The notes beneath the pieces are model-generated. The model ran no database searches. It saw only the letters and a program-made list of their open reading frames with translations, and was not told where the DNA came from. From positions 2,790,001 through 2,854,000 of the forward strand of contig JANUWF010003368.1 in NCBI GenBank assembly GCA_026120185.1: 64,000 nt of DNA. Direction: 5' to 3'. The DNA is from Voacanga thouarsii (Eukaryota > Streptophyta > Magnoliopsida > Gentianales > Apocynaceae). This document shows, piece by piece, positions 1 to 11,812 of the stretch. How positions within the stretch are numbered: position 1 is the first letter of the stretch; each line of letters begins with the position of its first letter. The position numbers and the translations under genes were made by a program.

Positions 1-978
1 TTTGCTAATATTAATTAGGATTATTCAACATTTAAACCTTAGTTTTTTTATTAACAATAGTACTCAAGATTTATTATTTGAACCTATAACTTATTAATAA
101 TTATTTTAAACCCCAAGTTATTTTAACTTATCAAGCTAGATTTATTTTATAAAATTCTTTACCATCTAGCCTTAAAGCTTAGGACATTAAGGTCATGATT
201 GTAATTAGTTGAACTAGGAATTATTTGTGTAAGGCAAGTATAGCTCGAGTATAACCCTATGTCTTATGTTTACCCCAGGCAGGGTTAGGTCAGCCTTGGA
301 AGATTTTTTGAAATTCAAGCAAGCAAGGAATCAAGTAAGCTCCTGCATGGAATTCTTTAAAGACCAAAAATTACTATGGCAAGCCAAATGTGATGCGTAT
401 GGACATTCATTTTGTAAAGGCAATTAAGGACTGTTTTCCTTTTTATTTCAGTCAAGCAAATCATTTGAAAATTAAACAAGCAGTTTTACACAAAATTCTA
501 ATCTCTTTCTAAAACCCAACTTTGACAAGAATTTTAGAAACCCTTAATTGCTATTTCCAAGTAAATCAATGCATGATCAATTTTCTCCCAAGTGGGACAA
601 TCAACGTTGAGTACTCAATAAGGGTAGGTTGGTAGTACTAGTTTCGAAGAGCAAGAGCGAGTCTTCTGGCAGGAGGCCACCTCCAAAAGATGAACTTAAC
701 TTGGAGAAGCGACAGTACTACTTAGTCAGGCCGTCCAAGCTAGCAAGTTTCAGTCAAGTAGACTGTGCGTTTCCAGAGTGGACAATCGGTAAGTTTGGGT
801 GTAGAGATTGAGGAGTATCTCACCCGATAAGCCGGACACCTACATTTTGCCAGCATGCACAATGTGTGGCAGTCTGACCGGCAGTATGCTCAACGTGTGG
901 CATACTGACCATGTGGGCATGGGGCCCAACATGTGGTTACCCATGGCTATCCCTTTGAGTGGTTATATTTATTGTGCA

Positions 979-983
979 CATGT
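979..983. repeat. Target-site duplication CATGT (left copy)
   Basis: Five bases CATGT directly before the solo LTR recur directly after it at 3017-3021, as expected for LTR-retrotransposon integrase. Confidence 0.85.
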
Positions 984-3016
984 TGAGGGAGACGAAAACA
1001 GAGAGCATGCACTAGTAGCGTAAAAAATTAAACAGAGAAAAATAAAACCAAACCTTAAAGGCTATACAGAAGCGTGAAGATCATACCTTTGCGCTCCTTA
1101 ACCCTTCTAGGTTGAGTAAGAGCGGATTGAACGACTGGAATCGCCTCGCTTTGCCCACTTGAAGAAGCTTCCGGTTGAACACCCGCTAGCCTTCTATCCG
1201 CCTTGTTTGCATGAACGCCTAGCTTTCCAGCTCTCGAGATATTCCTCAACCTAACCTCTAGTCGGTGAACACAACAGAGAAGAAGAATGGTCTCAAATCT
1301 CCTTGGTTCACTTGCTATTGGTTAGCAAAGCTCCAAGGAGAAACCAAAAAGAGGGAGGCGTGAGAGAGGGGGCTTACGTGAGGCTCTCTAGAGAGACGTG
1401 AGTTTTCTGTTGGGTAGGGAAAACTAGGGTTTTTCTTTTTCCAAAGAGTTGTTTATTAGTTAGCCAAAATTAGGTCTCTCATTATCTGATAAACATATCC
1501 CCGGGATTTCAAAACACCCGGATGTTATCCTGAGAATCAGTTTGACCTAACCCTAAACTCCTCTTAACCGTATCTGGAAAAACCCTAAGGTCCAAGCTAT
1601 TGGGCTAGAAATATATTTATTATTTTCCTTGGACCCAAAAGGCCCAAAATAATAAGCATTAATTATTTATTTCTTGGGCTTACATAAATAACCCAATAAA
1701 TAATTAATGAGCCCAAATGAACCAAAATAATTAATCTTTAATTATTTATTTCTTGTGCCTATATAAATAACCCAATAAATAATTAAATATTAATTATTTT
1801 CCCTAGTTTAAGCTCAGGTTAATTTCCTAATTATTCATACTGGACCTAGGCCCTGAATAATTAATTAACTAATTAAACTAGATAATTAATTTCTCTCAAC
1901 TCCTATTTTAATTAATTTATTTATTTTATTCCAATCCAATAATAAATTAGACTTCCTGAATAAAATAAAATAAAATAAAATCCTGTTCAACTGAGACCAA
2001 TTCCTCAGCCCAAAAGTAGTTAGGATTTACGGGCTATTCCGAGGACCAAAAAGACACATCGCCTTGGCTGCTAAATGACCAAAATACCCCTACTATATAA
2101 ATAGCTGTATTTTACATTTTAAATATTTCCTAATATCATCATAAGGAAATATTGACCCCAAGGACAATGATGCATTAGCAAAGTTTCCGACCTACAGGTG
2201 AAATGACTAAAATACCCCTCTACACATCGCCGTACATTTAGAGAGGAAGAAGTGTACTAACACCCCTCTAAATGACATCTACCATCCTTAGGCTTCTAGT
2301 CCAATGATCCACGACTTCCTGGAGTATTTCCGCTTTCCAAGGGAGCTACCCTAAAGCAAACATCCAAGTCATGTTTCCCAGGGCCCTGGACATTTTAGAC
2401 CATTCGGACAACCACAAGGGGCGTTATAGTGCAGAAACTATCTTGTACAAGTCTGTCTTAACTAACTAGTCACACATACCCAACATGCAAGTATATTAGC
2501 CCTACGATAGAACCTTAACTATAGCAAATCAAAGTATATGCTTCCAGCTTCGCCAGACCACCAACTCGTACTCAAGTCGTAGAGTACTAGTCCACGCTGT
2601 AATGGTAGTAGTCTAAGTTTCTATCATATAGTACTTTTAGAAACCACTACTACAGGTCCTGTCCTACGTATTCGAAATACACTTATGTTATGAAGTGAGT
2701 TGACTACTCACTGGCTAAAAGTAAGCCATTCCCCATTTAGAATTCATTACATAATAACCTAAATATGATGAGATTCCCAGTCTCATCAATAGGTTAAGAA
2801 CAAATGTTTATGTGTTAAATAACCCGTGATCCATACCTTACTGTGAAAGACCACCATTCACATGGATCACTTATTTAAACACAATGGGTCTGTTCCAAAC
2901 GAAAATCGTGCACAAACAAAAAATAAATTCACAAAAAATTTCTGAAAATAAATTCTTTTATTAAAATATTCGATTTTACATCAGAAACCTAGTCTAAGAG
3001 GGCATACAATCCAACA
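984..3016 (-). mobile_element. Copia-type solo LTR (2.03 kb) nested in the L1 LTR
   Basis: The segment starts TGAGGG and ends CCAACA, so on the minus strand it runs TGTTGGATTGTATGCC to TCCCTCA with TG/CA ends. It is bracketed by a 5-bp duplication CATGT (979-983 and 3017-3021). Removing it restores the L1 LTR text seen near 8.0 kb. It contains no gag or pol, so it is a solo LTR left by LTR-LTR recombination. The style of the ends resembles Ty1/copia LTRs; the lineage is not determinable here. Confidence 0.85.
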
Positions 3017-3444
3017 CATGTATGGTTTGAAAAGGAAAACACCACTCTTTATTTTTAGCATTTATTTAATGCTTACCATCACTTTCTCTTATAAAACTTT
3101 TACAACTTGCATACATGAACTGTTTTACCTAAACACTCAAAGCACACACGGGCTTACTGAGATTTTTATCTCTTCACCTTTTACGCCATGTTTTTAGGTC
3201 GATCCTGCTGTGAAGGTCAATAGCCAGATTTGTTGCCTATGATTTGAAGACTTTATGTCATTTTCCTTATATGTTGTTTTGAGAGATTGTTGAAAATAAT
3301 TTATTTTGGATTTGTTCATGTATCTTTAGGTTGTAATAAGTTTAATTTTAAGGTATTTCTTTTATTTTCTTTTATGTGATCTAATTATAAAGACCCCTTG
3401 TCCTATGGACAGGGCGACATCCCCGGCTCGCTTCGTGAATACTA

Positions 3445-3698
3445 AGAGGTCTCCTAACTAAATGATCATATATGCCAACCGGTGAAGGGAAAAAAAATAA
3501 AAGGTCTCCTAACTAAATGATCATATATGCCAACCGGTACATAAAATCCCACTAAAGTATGCATATAATATTTTAATACAAAGTAGAAGAAAGTCTTAAT
3601 ATAATATTACTAAATGATTATATTAATATACCTAAAGCAAAAATTACTAGGACTGGGTAATTCAAATAGGATGGTTAAACGAGACCAACCACGAACTT
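3445..3698 (-). mobile_element. Fragment of an L2-family LTR (reverse orientation)
   Basis: This stretch is the reverse complement of about 16.58-16.83 kb inside the L2 LTR, including the internal pair of near-identical 40-base units around TGATCATATATGCC. It joins a reversed pol fragment at about 3695 across a short shared GGTTGGTCT-like sequence, which suggests microhomology joining. It is non-coding. Confidence 0.75.
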
Positions 3699-4545
3699 GT
3701 CCAAGTAGGGTTGTAACACTCGATGCATCAAATCCATAAATATCGCGGGTGCATTGGTTACCCCGAATGGCATCCCATGAACTCGTAGTGACCATATCTT
3801 GTGTTGAAAGCCATCTTGAGAATATCCTCTTCTTTTATCCTCACTTGATAGTACCCTTACCTTAAATCCAGTTTAGAGTAACAACTGGATCCTTGTAACT
3901 GGTCGAACAACTCGTCAATCAGCAGTAGAGGATATTTATTCTTAACAGTTAGGTTGTTCAAGCATCGGTAGTCGATACGCAACCTCAGAGTCCCATCTTT
4001 CTTCTTCACAAATAGCATAGGTGCTCCCCAGGATGACGTGCTAGGTCTGATGCAGCCTTGCCTCACCAGCTCTTCTAGCTGCTCCTTTAATTCTTTCAGT
4101 TCTGCCGAGGCCATCCAATACGGAGTTTGGGACACCGATTCCGCTCCTGAAACTAGATCAACGGTGAACTCAACTTCCTGGCTGTGAGGTAGAAAAGTGA
4201 GTTCCACAGGGAACACATCGGAAAAATCCTTTACCAATTTGGTATCTTTAAGAGTGCTGGTCTTTCAGCTTATTTATCACATAGGCCAAATATCCTTGAC
4301 ATCCTTGCTTCAATAATTTTCGAACTTTTGCCCCAGCTATCAAAAACTTCAATTCCTTTACTCTCTTGCCGTTGAACTCTAACACATCACATCCCGGTCT
4401 AATGAACTGAATCGATTTATTCCTACAATCTACTCTAGCCCCATGCTTCACTAGCCAATCCATTCCCAATATCAAATCATAATCATCAATAGCCAAGACT
4501 ATCAGATCTCTCTCTAAACTTTCTTTCCCCACTTCTTGACCTTTT
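3695..4545 (-). pseudogene. Ty3/gypsy pol fragment (protease tail to reverse transcriptase), L1 family
   Basis: On the minus strand this encodes the end of the retroviral-type protease region (motif DYDLILGMDWL, around 4450-4500), the linker, and the first half of a reverse transcriptase (motifs [29 protein letters not shown]), breaking up before the FIDD catalytic box. It closely matches the plus-strand pol at 5.8-6.7 kb. In-frame stops interrupt it and both ends are truncated, so it is a dead relic. It lies head-to-head with the plus-strand gag that begins at 4572. Confidence 0.88.
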
Positions 4546-4571
4546 GGAAGGGGCAGCAATCTTGGTTTGAG

Positions 4572-5607
4572 ATGACTCAAGTGTCGTCACCTAACCGGGG
4601 GGATGAGAACAAGCCAGACTTGGAAATGGGGTCAGAAGAGCATGTTGGAGTGACAATGGAGCAAGCATTCAGCAAGATAACTGAGATTCTTCAGACTTTA
4701 ACTGAACAGAGGAATCCAAAAGGAGAGGACAAAGCTCTGGAGTAGTTTCTAAAATTTCAACCACCCATCTTCTTAGGAGAAGCCGAGCAGGATCAAAAAG
4801 CTGAACAGTGGATAGAGCAGAAAAACATCTTCGCTACGCTTTATTACACTGAGAAGCGAATGGTGGAGTTTGCTGCATTCCGATTAAGGGGCCCAGCTCG
4901 GGCATGGTGGCAACGGGTTCAAGACGACTGGGAGATGATTGACCAAGACTGGATATGGGCCAATTTTGTAGAAGCATTCAGAGTTGAGTATATCCCTCAG
5001 TGGATAGTTGAGAAGCGGGAAGATGACTTCCAAAATTTAAAGCAGGGAAGTATGAAGGTGGCTCAATACGCAGCACGGTTCACCCAATTGTCAAAGAACT
5101 GCAAGAGGCTGGTGGACACCGAGCAGAACAAAACAAGACAATTTGTCAAGAGGCTAAGGTAGGGGTTAAGAAGGGCATTGGCACCTTCTCCACCAACGAC
5201 CTACTCAGGGGCCGTGGACGCAGCCACCTGGATTAAGAATGAAGACCGCAATAGAATGGCACCAAGACTTTTCCTATTGCTAAGACCTTTCCAAAGGTAG
5301 CAGTCCAACAAGCGCCCTGCCAGCCAGCAATGGCAGAACTGGGGAAAACAAGCTCGAATAGCACCGGTTGGTCCTACACAGAATCTTCTATTATGCCGGC
5401 ACTGTGGGAAAAAGGGCCACACGGAGAAAAATTGTTGGACCAAAGGAGGTGAGCGGAAATGCTACCACTGCGAAGAGCCGAGCCATCTGCGGAACGCCTG
5501 CCCTAAACTTCTCCAAGTCAAATAAGAAAACTCGGCTCAGATCCCGGGAGCCAATCAAGACAATGCCACAGGAGCATCTGGGAGTGGAGCGCAGAAGCCT
5601 CAGGTGA
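4572..5607 (+). pseudogene. Ty3/gypsy Gag pseudogene (L1 element)
   Basis: This is the capsid/nucleocapsid polyprotein of a plant chromovirus-type retrotransposon. The retrotransposon-gag core is recognisable at about 4860-5160 (AFRLRGPARAWWQ, EYIPQWIVEKRE), followed by two CCHC zinc knuckles at about 5396-5500 (CRHCGKKGHTEKNC and CYHCEEPSHLRNAC), all eight metal ligands kept. Stops at 4743 and 5160 and small indels break the frame. The N-terminus is shorter than in the related gag at 38.9 kb and abuts the inverted pol scrap, so the 5' LTR and leader are missing. Related to, but distinct from, the gags at 14.4 and 38.9 kb. Confidence 0.9.
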
Positions 5608-7557
5608 AAGCAAAATTTTTCGCTCTCATCCAGGAGGAGGTTGAAGCTGATGCAGCAGTGGTGGAAACTGCGTTTACTATCCAAGGTCATTCCGTTAATG
5701 CATTGATAGACCCTGGATCTACCCATTCCTATTTAAACAAGAATTGTGCATATCATTTGGGTTAGGATGGAGTAGAACTACCTTTTACTTTGTTAGTGAG
5801 TACGCCTTTAGGAAAGATGGTGCAAGCAGATCGGTACGTACGAAATTGTAAAATTGAATTGGGGAGAAAAATCTTGGAGGGAGATTTGATAGTTATGGAT
5901 ATTGATGATTATGATTTGATATTAGGAATAGATTGGCTAGCGAAGCATGGGGCTAGAGTAGATTGTAAGAATAAATCAGTTCAGTTCATTAGACCAGGAT
6001 GTGATATGTTGGAGTTCAATGGCAAGAGAATAAAAGAATTGAAGTTTTTGATAGTTGAGGCTAAAGCCCGAAAATTGTTAAAGCAAGGATGTCAAGGATA
6101 TTTAGCTTATATGATAAACAAGCCGAAGGACCAGTGCACTCTAAGGGATATCGAAGTGGTAAAGGATTTTCCCGACGTGTTCCCTGCGGAACTCACTTCT
6201 CTACTTCCCAACCGAGAAGTTGAGTTCACCATTGATATAGTTCTAAGAGCGGAACCGGAGTCCTGAACTCCGTATCGGATGGCACCGGTGGAGCTGAAAG
6301 AATTGAAGGAGTAGCTAGAAGAGCTGGTGAGGCAAGGTTATATTAGACCTAGCACGTCACCTTGGGGAGCACCTGTGCTATTTTTGAAGAAGAAGGATGG
6401 AACTCTAAGGTTGTGTATCGACTACCAGGGCTTGAACAACTTAACTATCTAGAATAAATATCCTCTATCGCTGATTGATGAGTTGTTCGACAAATTGCAA
6501 GGATCCAGTTGTTACTCCAAATTGGATTTGAGGCAAGGATACTATCAAGTGAGGATAAAAGAGGAGGATATTAACAAGATGGCCTTCAACACAAAATATG
6601 GTCACTACGAGTTTGTGGTAATGCCATTCGGGGTAAATAATGCACTTGCAGTATTTATGGATTTGATGCATCGAGTGTTTCAACCCTACTTGCACAAGTT
6701 TCTGGTGGTCTTTATTGACGACATACTCATTTACTCCAAGAGCTCGGAGGATTATGCAGAACATTTGAAGCTAGTACTGGAGAAGCTAAGGGAGCACAAG
6801 CTCTTTGCCAAATTTAGCAAGTGTGAGTTTTGGCTGGACAGTGTAGCACTTCTTGGCCACGTGGTGACCAAGGATGAGATCAAGGTGGACCCAGTAAAAG
6901 TTAAAGCAGTTTCGGACTGGAAGCAACCGAAGAACATCACCGAGATTCGAAGCTTCTTGGGTTGCTTAGCTACTATAGGAGGTTTATTAAGGGATTTTCA
7001 ATGCTCGCATCACCTATGACCCGGCTGCTAAGAAAGGACGTACCTTTTGTTTGGAATGAAAAATGTGAAAAGAGTTTCAAAGAGCTGAAGCGGAGATTAA
7101 TGACAGCACCTGTGTTGAGTCTGCCAGAGGGAGATAAGCCTTATGCACTATATACCGATGCTTCAAAAGAGGGTTTGGGAGCAGTTTTGATGTAAGATCG
7201 AAAGGTGATCGCCTATGCTTCTCAAAAATTGAAGCCGCATGAAGTCAATTATCCCACGCATGATCTAGAATTGATTGCCATTATGTTCGCTTTAAAAAAA
7301 ATGGCGGCACTACTTATATGCAGCGGAATATGAAGTGTTCACTGATCACAAGAGCCTGAAGTTCATTTTCACCCAAAAAGGACTTGAATTTGAGACAGCG
7401 AAGATAGATGAAATTTTTGGAGGAGTACCATTGTCCTATTAACTACCACCCTTAGAAAGCCAACGTTGTAGCTGATGCCCTGAGTAGAAAAGTTAGAATG
7501 GCCAGGCTAAGAGTGCAGGAGGTTCAAGTGGTTTAGGATGTGTTGGATAGAAGGGCG
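5608..7557 (+). pseudogene. Ty3/gypsy pol, part 1: protease, reverse transcriptase, RNase H (L1 element)
   Basis: Domains in order: aspartic protease with the DPGS active-site box at 5709-5720 (a form seen in plant chromoviruses), the DYDLILGIDWL region near 5910, reverse transcriptase from about 6280 with catalytic FIDD at 6711-6722, then RNase H with TDAS near 7154. Several stops and a frameshift near 6960 separate the pieces; the RT core from 6483 to 7019 remains open. RT motifs and the chromodomain downstream point to the Tekay/Del chromovirus clade. The frame is cut at 7557 by an L1 solo LTR and resumes at 11813. Confidence 0.9.
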
Positions 7558-10500
7558 TGTAACACCCCACTTCCTAGGCCCATCAGGGCCGGGGATGTCG
7601 CCCCATCCAGAAGACAATGGGTCTTTATAACTAGGTTACATGAAAATAAAATAAAATAAAGACTTTAAAATTAACCTTATTACAACCCAAAAGATAAGTA
7701 CTGGAACAAATCCAAATAAACTGTTCGCAACAATCTCTCGAAACATCACTTAAAGTAAATAACATGAGTCTTCAAAGCATAGGCAACATCTAGCTAATAA
7801 CCTCCACAGCAGGATCTTCCTGAAAACATGATATAAAAGGTGGTGAGATAAAAATCTCAGTAAGCCCGTGTGTGCTTTGAGTGTTTCAGGTAAAACAACT
7901 CATGTATGCAAGTTGTAAAAGTTTCGTAAGAAAAAGGTGCTGGTGCAATATATAAGTGTTGAAAATAAAGAGTGGCGTTTCACTTTTCAAACTATACATG
8001 TGCACAATAAATACAACCACTCAAATGGGTAGCCATGGGTTACCACACGTTGGGCCCCAAGACTAAATAACAGTCAGAATGCCACACTTTGTGCAAGCTG
8101 ACAAAAGGTAGGTGTACAGCCTACCGGGTGAGATACTCCTCCATCTCTACACCCAAACTTACCGGTTGTCCACTCCGGAACACACAGTCCACATGACTAA
8201 AACTTGCTAGCTCGGATCGGTATGACCTACCGGACTGGCATCTTATCCAAGAAGGACTCACCCCTCAGAGGTGGCCACCTACTAAGAGACTTACCCTAAC
8301 CCTTCAAAGACTAGTCCTGGTGGTCTACCCTTATTGAGTACTCAACATTGATTGTTCCACTTGGGAGAAAATTGATCATAATCCACTTTATTTGGAAATA
8401 GCAATTAAGGGTTTCTAAAAGTCTTGTCAAAGTTGGGTTTTAGAAAAAGTTTAGCATTTTGTGTAAAACTGCTTGTTTAACTTTCAAATGATTTGCTTGG
8501 CTGAAATAAAAAGGAAAACACAGTCCTTAATTGCCTTCACAAAATTAATGTCCATATACATCATATTTGGTTTGCCACAATAACTTTTTGGTCTTCACAA
8601 AACTCCATGCAGAAGCTTACCTGATTCTTTGCTTGCTCAACTCAACCATTTCCCAAGGCTGACCTAACCCCACCTGAGGTAAACACAAAACATAAGGTTA
8701 CATTCGAGCTATACCTGCCTTACATAAATAATTTCTTAGCTCAACTAGTTACAACCATGACTAGCCATGACCCTAATGTCCTAAGCTTTAAGGCTAGGTG
8801 ACAAAGAATTTTATAAAATAAGTCTTAGTTGATAAGTTAAAATAACTTGGGGTTCTAAAATAATTGCTAACAAATCATAGACCCAATTAATAATTCTTGA
8901 GTGTTATTTTTACTAAATAAACTAAGGTTTGAATATTAAGTCTTAAATAGTACTAATAAATGGTGGTTTGAAAATAGCTTTATTATAAATAAATATTTAA
9001 TTACAAATAACCTTTAATTAATTTTTAAATAGATAATAAATAATTAGTAATAAATAAAATTAATAATGAATGAATTATTTTAAATTTTAATTAATAAATA
9101 AAAAATAGATTTTAATATAAATAATATTTTATTTATTGTAAATGATTTATTACTATATATTTTATTTTTAATAAAAGATCTCATTTACTTGATAAAGAAA
9201 ATATTAATATTTTAATTAATAAACCACTCCAAATTTCCCTAGAGTTTCGAATTTTATAGAGAAAAATATAGTAGTATTCTATTCAAGGTAATAAAATTTG
9301 TTAATAAAAATAATCTAGCCTTAACAAGAAAATACTTTTTCTCCATGATTTTCCTATTGCTAGAAAGGATTCATGATCACATTCTCCATCATCAACAATA
9401 TATTAATCCATTCATGAACATACACTTGAACTATCTCATACCATCACATGGCCAAAATCCTACTAAGCGTAATCATTAATCATGGTTTCCACGGAAAAAT
9501 AAGAACATAAAAGCCTAATCACCTTTGGTGTCATAATATCTAATCATGCTTCAAACCTCCATAAAATTCATTAAGTATGAAGAACATACATTGATTCGAA
9601 AGGAAAACACATACATCCTAGTCATATACAACAATCATCATGTCCTAACTCCATCCCCTTAATCCACATGCATATACTCAATCCCTTATCCATATTTCAT
9701 TCTTCCTATCAATATCTAAGAGACACGAATACTGAATTAAAAGAAGGATTAAAGGAAAAATACTTGATTTGATGAACACTTCGATGAAGAATTAAGAAGG
9801 TCCACGCGATTGAGAACCTTGAATGATCCAATGGAAAAACGGCCATGGTTGATGGTTGATCAACCATTTCGGTTGGAAGAGAGAGAGAGAGAGAGAGAGA
9901 ATTAGAACAGTACAATCGAATGGAAGAAGATGAACAAGAAGGTTGTTCTTGACTTACCTTGTTGATGTTCTTGAGATCTTCAAAGAAAAGTTAATTTTAA
10001 TCCACTCGAAAATTCTTGTTTGCGAGGTTTTGTGTTATAAATACCAGAAATGAAGTTTAGAGATTAAATGGAAGTGATTTGGAGTATTTGAGAGTGATTG
10101 GATGTGTTTAGAGTAGGGTTAGGCTTGAAGAAGGTTAGTGTGTGTTCTTGGTGTTCTTGGTGTTCTAGGTGAAAATGGAGAGAATTTGGAAGAAGTGCTG
10201 CACGAATTTTGGTAGAAGGCTGGCCGAATGGTATGGAGTGAATGAGGGTTTCGGTTTTCAGCAAGAAGGAGAGAGAATGATCAGATTTTTTTGAAATTTA
10301 AATGGAGCAAATGGTGGAGATGTTTAAGGTAAGAGGTTAGCTATGGTGTTTTGATCAAGAGAGGTTTCTATGGTCTTCAATGGTGCTGGCTGAACATGGT
10401 GGTTTTGCTAAATTGATTGAAGGCTAATGTTGCTCCAAGGCTGGCCAAAATTCAGTCTTAAATGGCAGAGGAAATTCTGGTTTATTTGCCTAATACAAGA

Positions 10501-11810
10501 GTGGCTTAAATGGTGTAAAAAGCTGAAATTATTTGAAGTTCAAAAAGAGTTTGAATGGAGTGATCTTAGGAGTGTTTTGTGGTGTGGCTATGGAGTCCTT
10601 ATGCTCAAGGTGAGTGTGGGGTTAATGGTGTTCAGTCTACAACTGAGCAAGGTTCAATTTTGCAGAGGTTGAAGGTGATTTTCGGCCTAGGCTAGAAGGG
10701 AGCAAAGCTGGAAAAAAATCTGGTTTCATGGTTGTTCTTAGTTTCGAAGATTGCAGATTTTTTTGTGCAGAATTTTTGCACTCACTTGGCTCGATTTTTA
10801 GAGGTTCTTCTGGGGTGTTTGAGGGTCTTCCAAGGATGGTTTTTCAGCCTTATTTCTGGACAAATACAGGGAAGTTTGGCTGGCTTGAAGATGAACTAAA
10901 AACAGCTTCATTTCCTTGATTGGAAGTGGCGAAATGCCCAGAATTTTTCCTGGTTTGGTGCTGTTTTGTGCAGTCCGAAAATTGCACAGTTTTTCCAGCT
11001 TCCAAGCCACATGAAATGTCCATTCTCTTGGCAGCAAATGAATGGGTTTATTGGATGTATTTTCGAAGAAGTGGTCTGCAAAAAAATTGGAAAATTTCCA
11101 GATTTTCCTTACTAGGATATGAACAACATGAAGGTGAGTTTGAAGGTGCTTTCATGGTGATTGATTTTCTCTTGGAAACCCTTCCTATTTCTCCTCCTAC
11201 TTTCGGCCAACTTCCCAACCTCCAAAGCTGATTTTCGAATTTCATGGTGGAGGGATTATCACAGATTTTTTTTTTTTTTGAATTTAAAAGAAAGGATTTA
11301 ATGGTTTTAAATTATAAAGATGTTAGGACAAGCTAGAGGTAATAAAAGGACAAGAATTCCTCTAGAATTCTTTTTAGGACATGAGGATAAGATTAGGACA
11401 TTCTCTTCATGTCTCCCCTAAGACAACATTCCTATTTCCATGAAATGCAAGAAAATAAAAATTCAAACTTAGTTAAGATAATCATGACAAAAGCTTAAAT
11501 GATGGGATTCGAACTCATGACCTTAGAAATTAATTCACCAAGCTCTAACCACTAAACCACACTACCTCTTGTTCTTATTTTCTCACCCACATATTCTTCT
11601 TGTTTAATTCTCAAGCTATCTTCCTAATTTGACCTCAAGCAAAATTACCATTTTACCTCTCCTACTCGATAAGCATAACTAAGCATTTCAACCTATAATC
11701 CATAACTCTAAAGCACATAAAATCATTCAAAAACATATATATTCATGCAAAATAATATGATATGCATTCCCGACTCCCTTACTTTAGGGTTGGCTTTAGG
11801 TGGAGTTTCA
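7558..11810 (-). mobile_element. L1-family solo LTR (4.25 kb) inserted in pol
   Basis: On the plus strand the insert begins TGTAACACCCCAC and ends at GGAGTTTCA, so it is an L1 LTR in reverse. GGGCG stands directly before it (7553-7557) and again at 11813-11817, offset by two extra bases. Joining the flanks restores the pol reading frame (DRRAEVQEER). No internal element sequence remains. It is about 4.25 kb long and carries a GA microsatellite at 9879-9901 and a tRNA-like module at 11503-11559. ORFs inside it are not conserved genes. Confidence 0.85.
11503..11559 (-). other. tRNA-like A-box/B-box module inside an L1 LTR
   Basis: Read on the minus strand, TGGTTTAGTGGTTAGAGC (A-box-like) is followed at tRNA spacing by GAGTTCGAATCCC (B-box-like), 57 bases end to end. 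The acceptor stem is not complementary, so it is not a functional tRNA gene. Homologous modules lie at 13164-13218 and 31101-31158. Confidence 0.6.
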
Positions 11811-11812
11811 TA

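Larger units (their letters stand above)
1..3428 (+). mobile_element. Truncated Ty3/gypsy L1-family LTR, plus orientation, interrupted by a solo LTR
   Basis: Bases 1-983 and 3017 to about 3428 together read as the middle and end of a long LTR. The same text recurs in reverse at 7.6-9.2 kb and 23.4-25 kb, including the conserved tail with GACATCCCCGGC near 3418. The left end lies outside the window. The right end stops short of the expected GGGGTGTTACA terminus and runs into a reversed piece of an L2 LTR. No functional ORF is present; short ORFs at 629-1023 are chance readings of LTR DNA. Confidence 0.8.
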
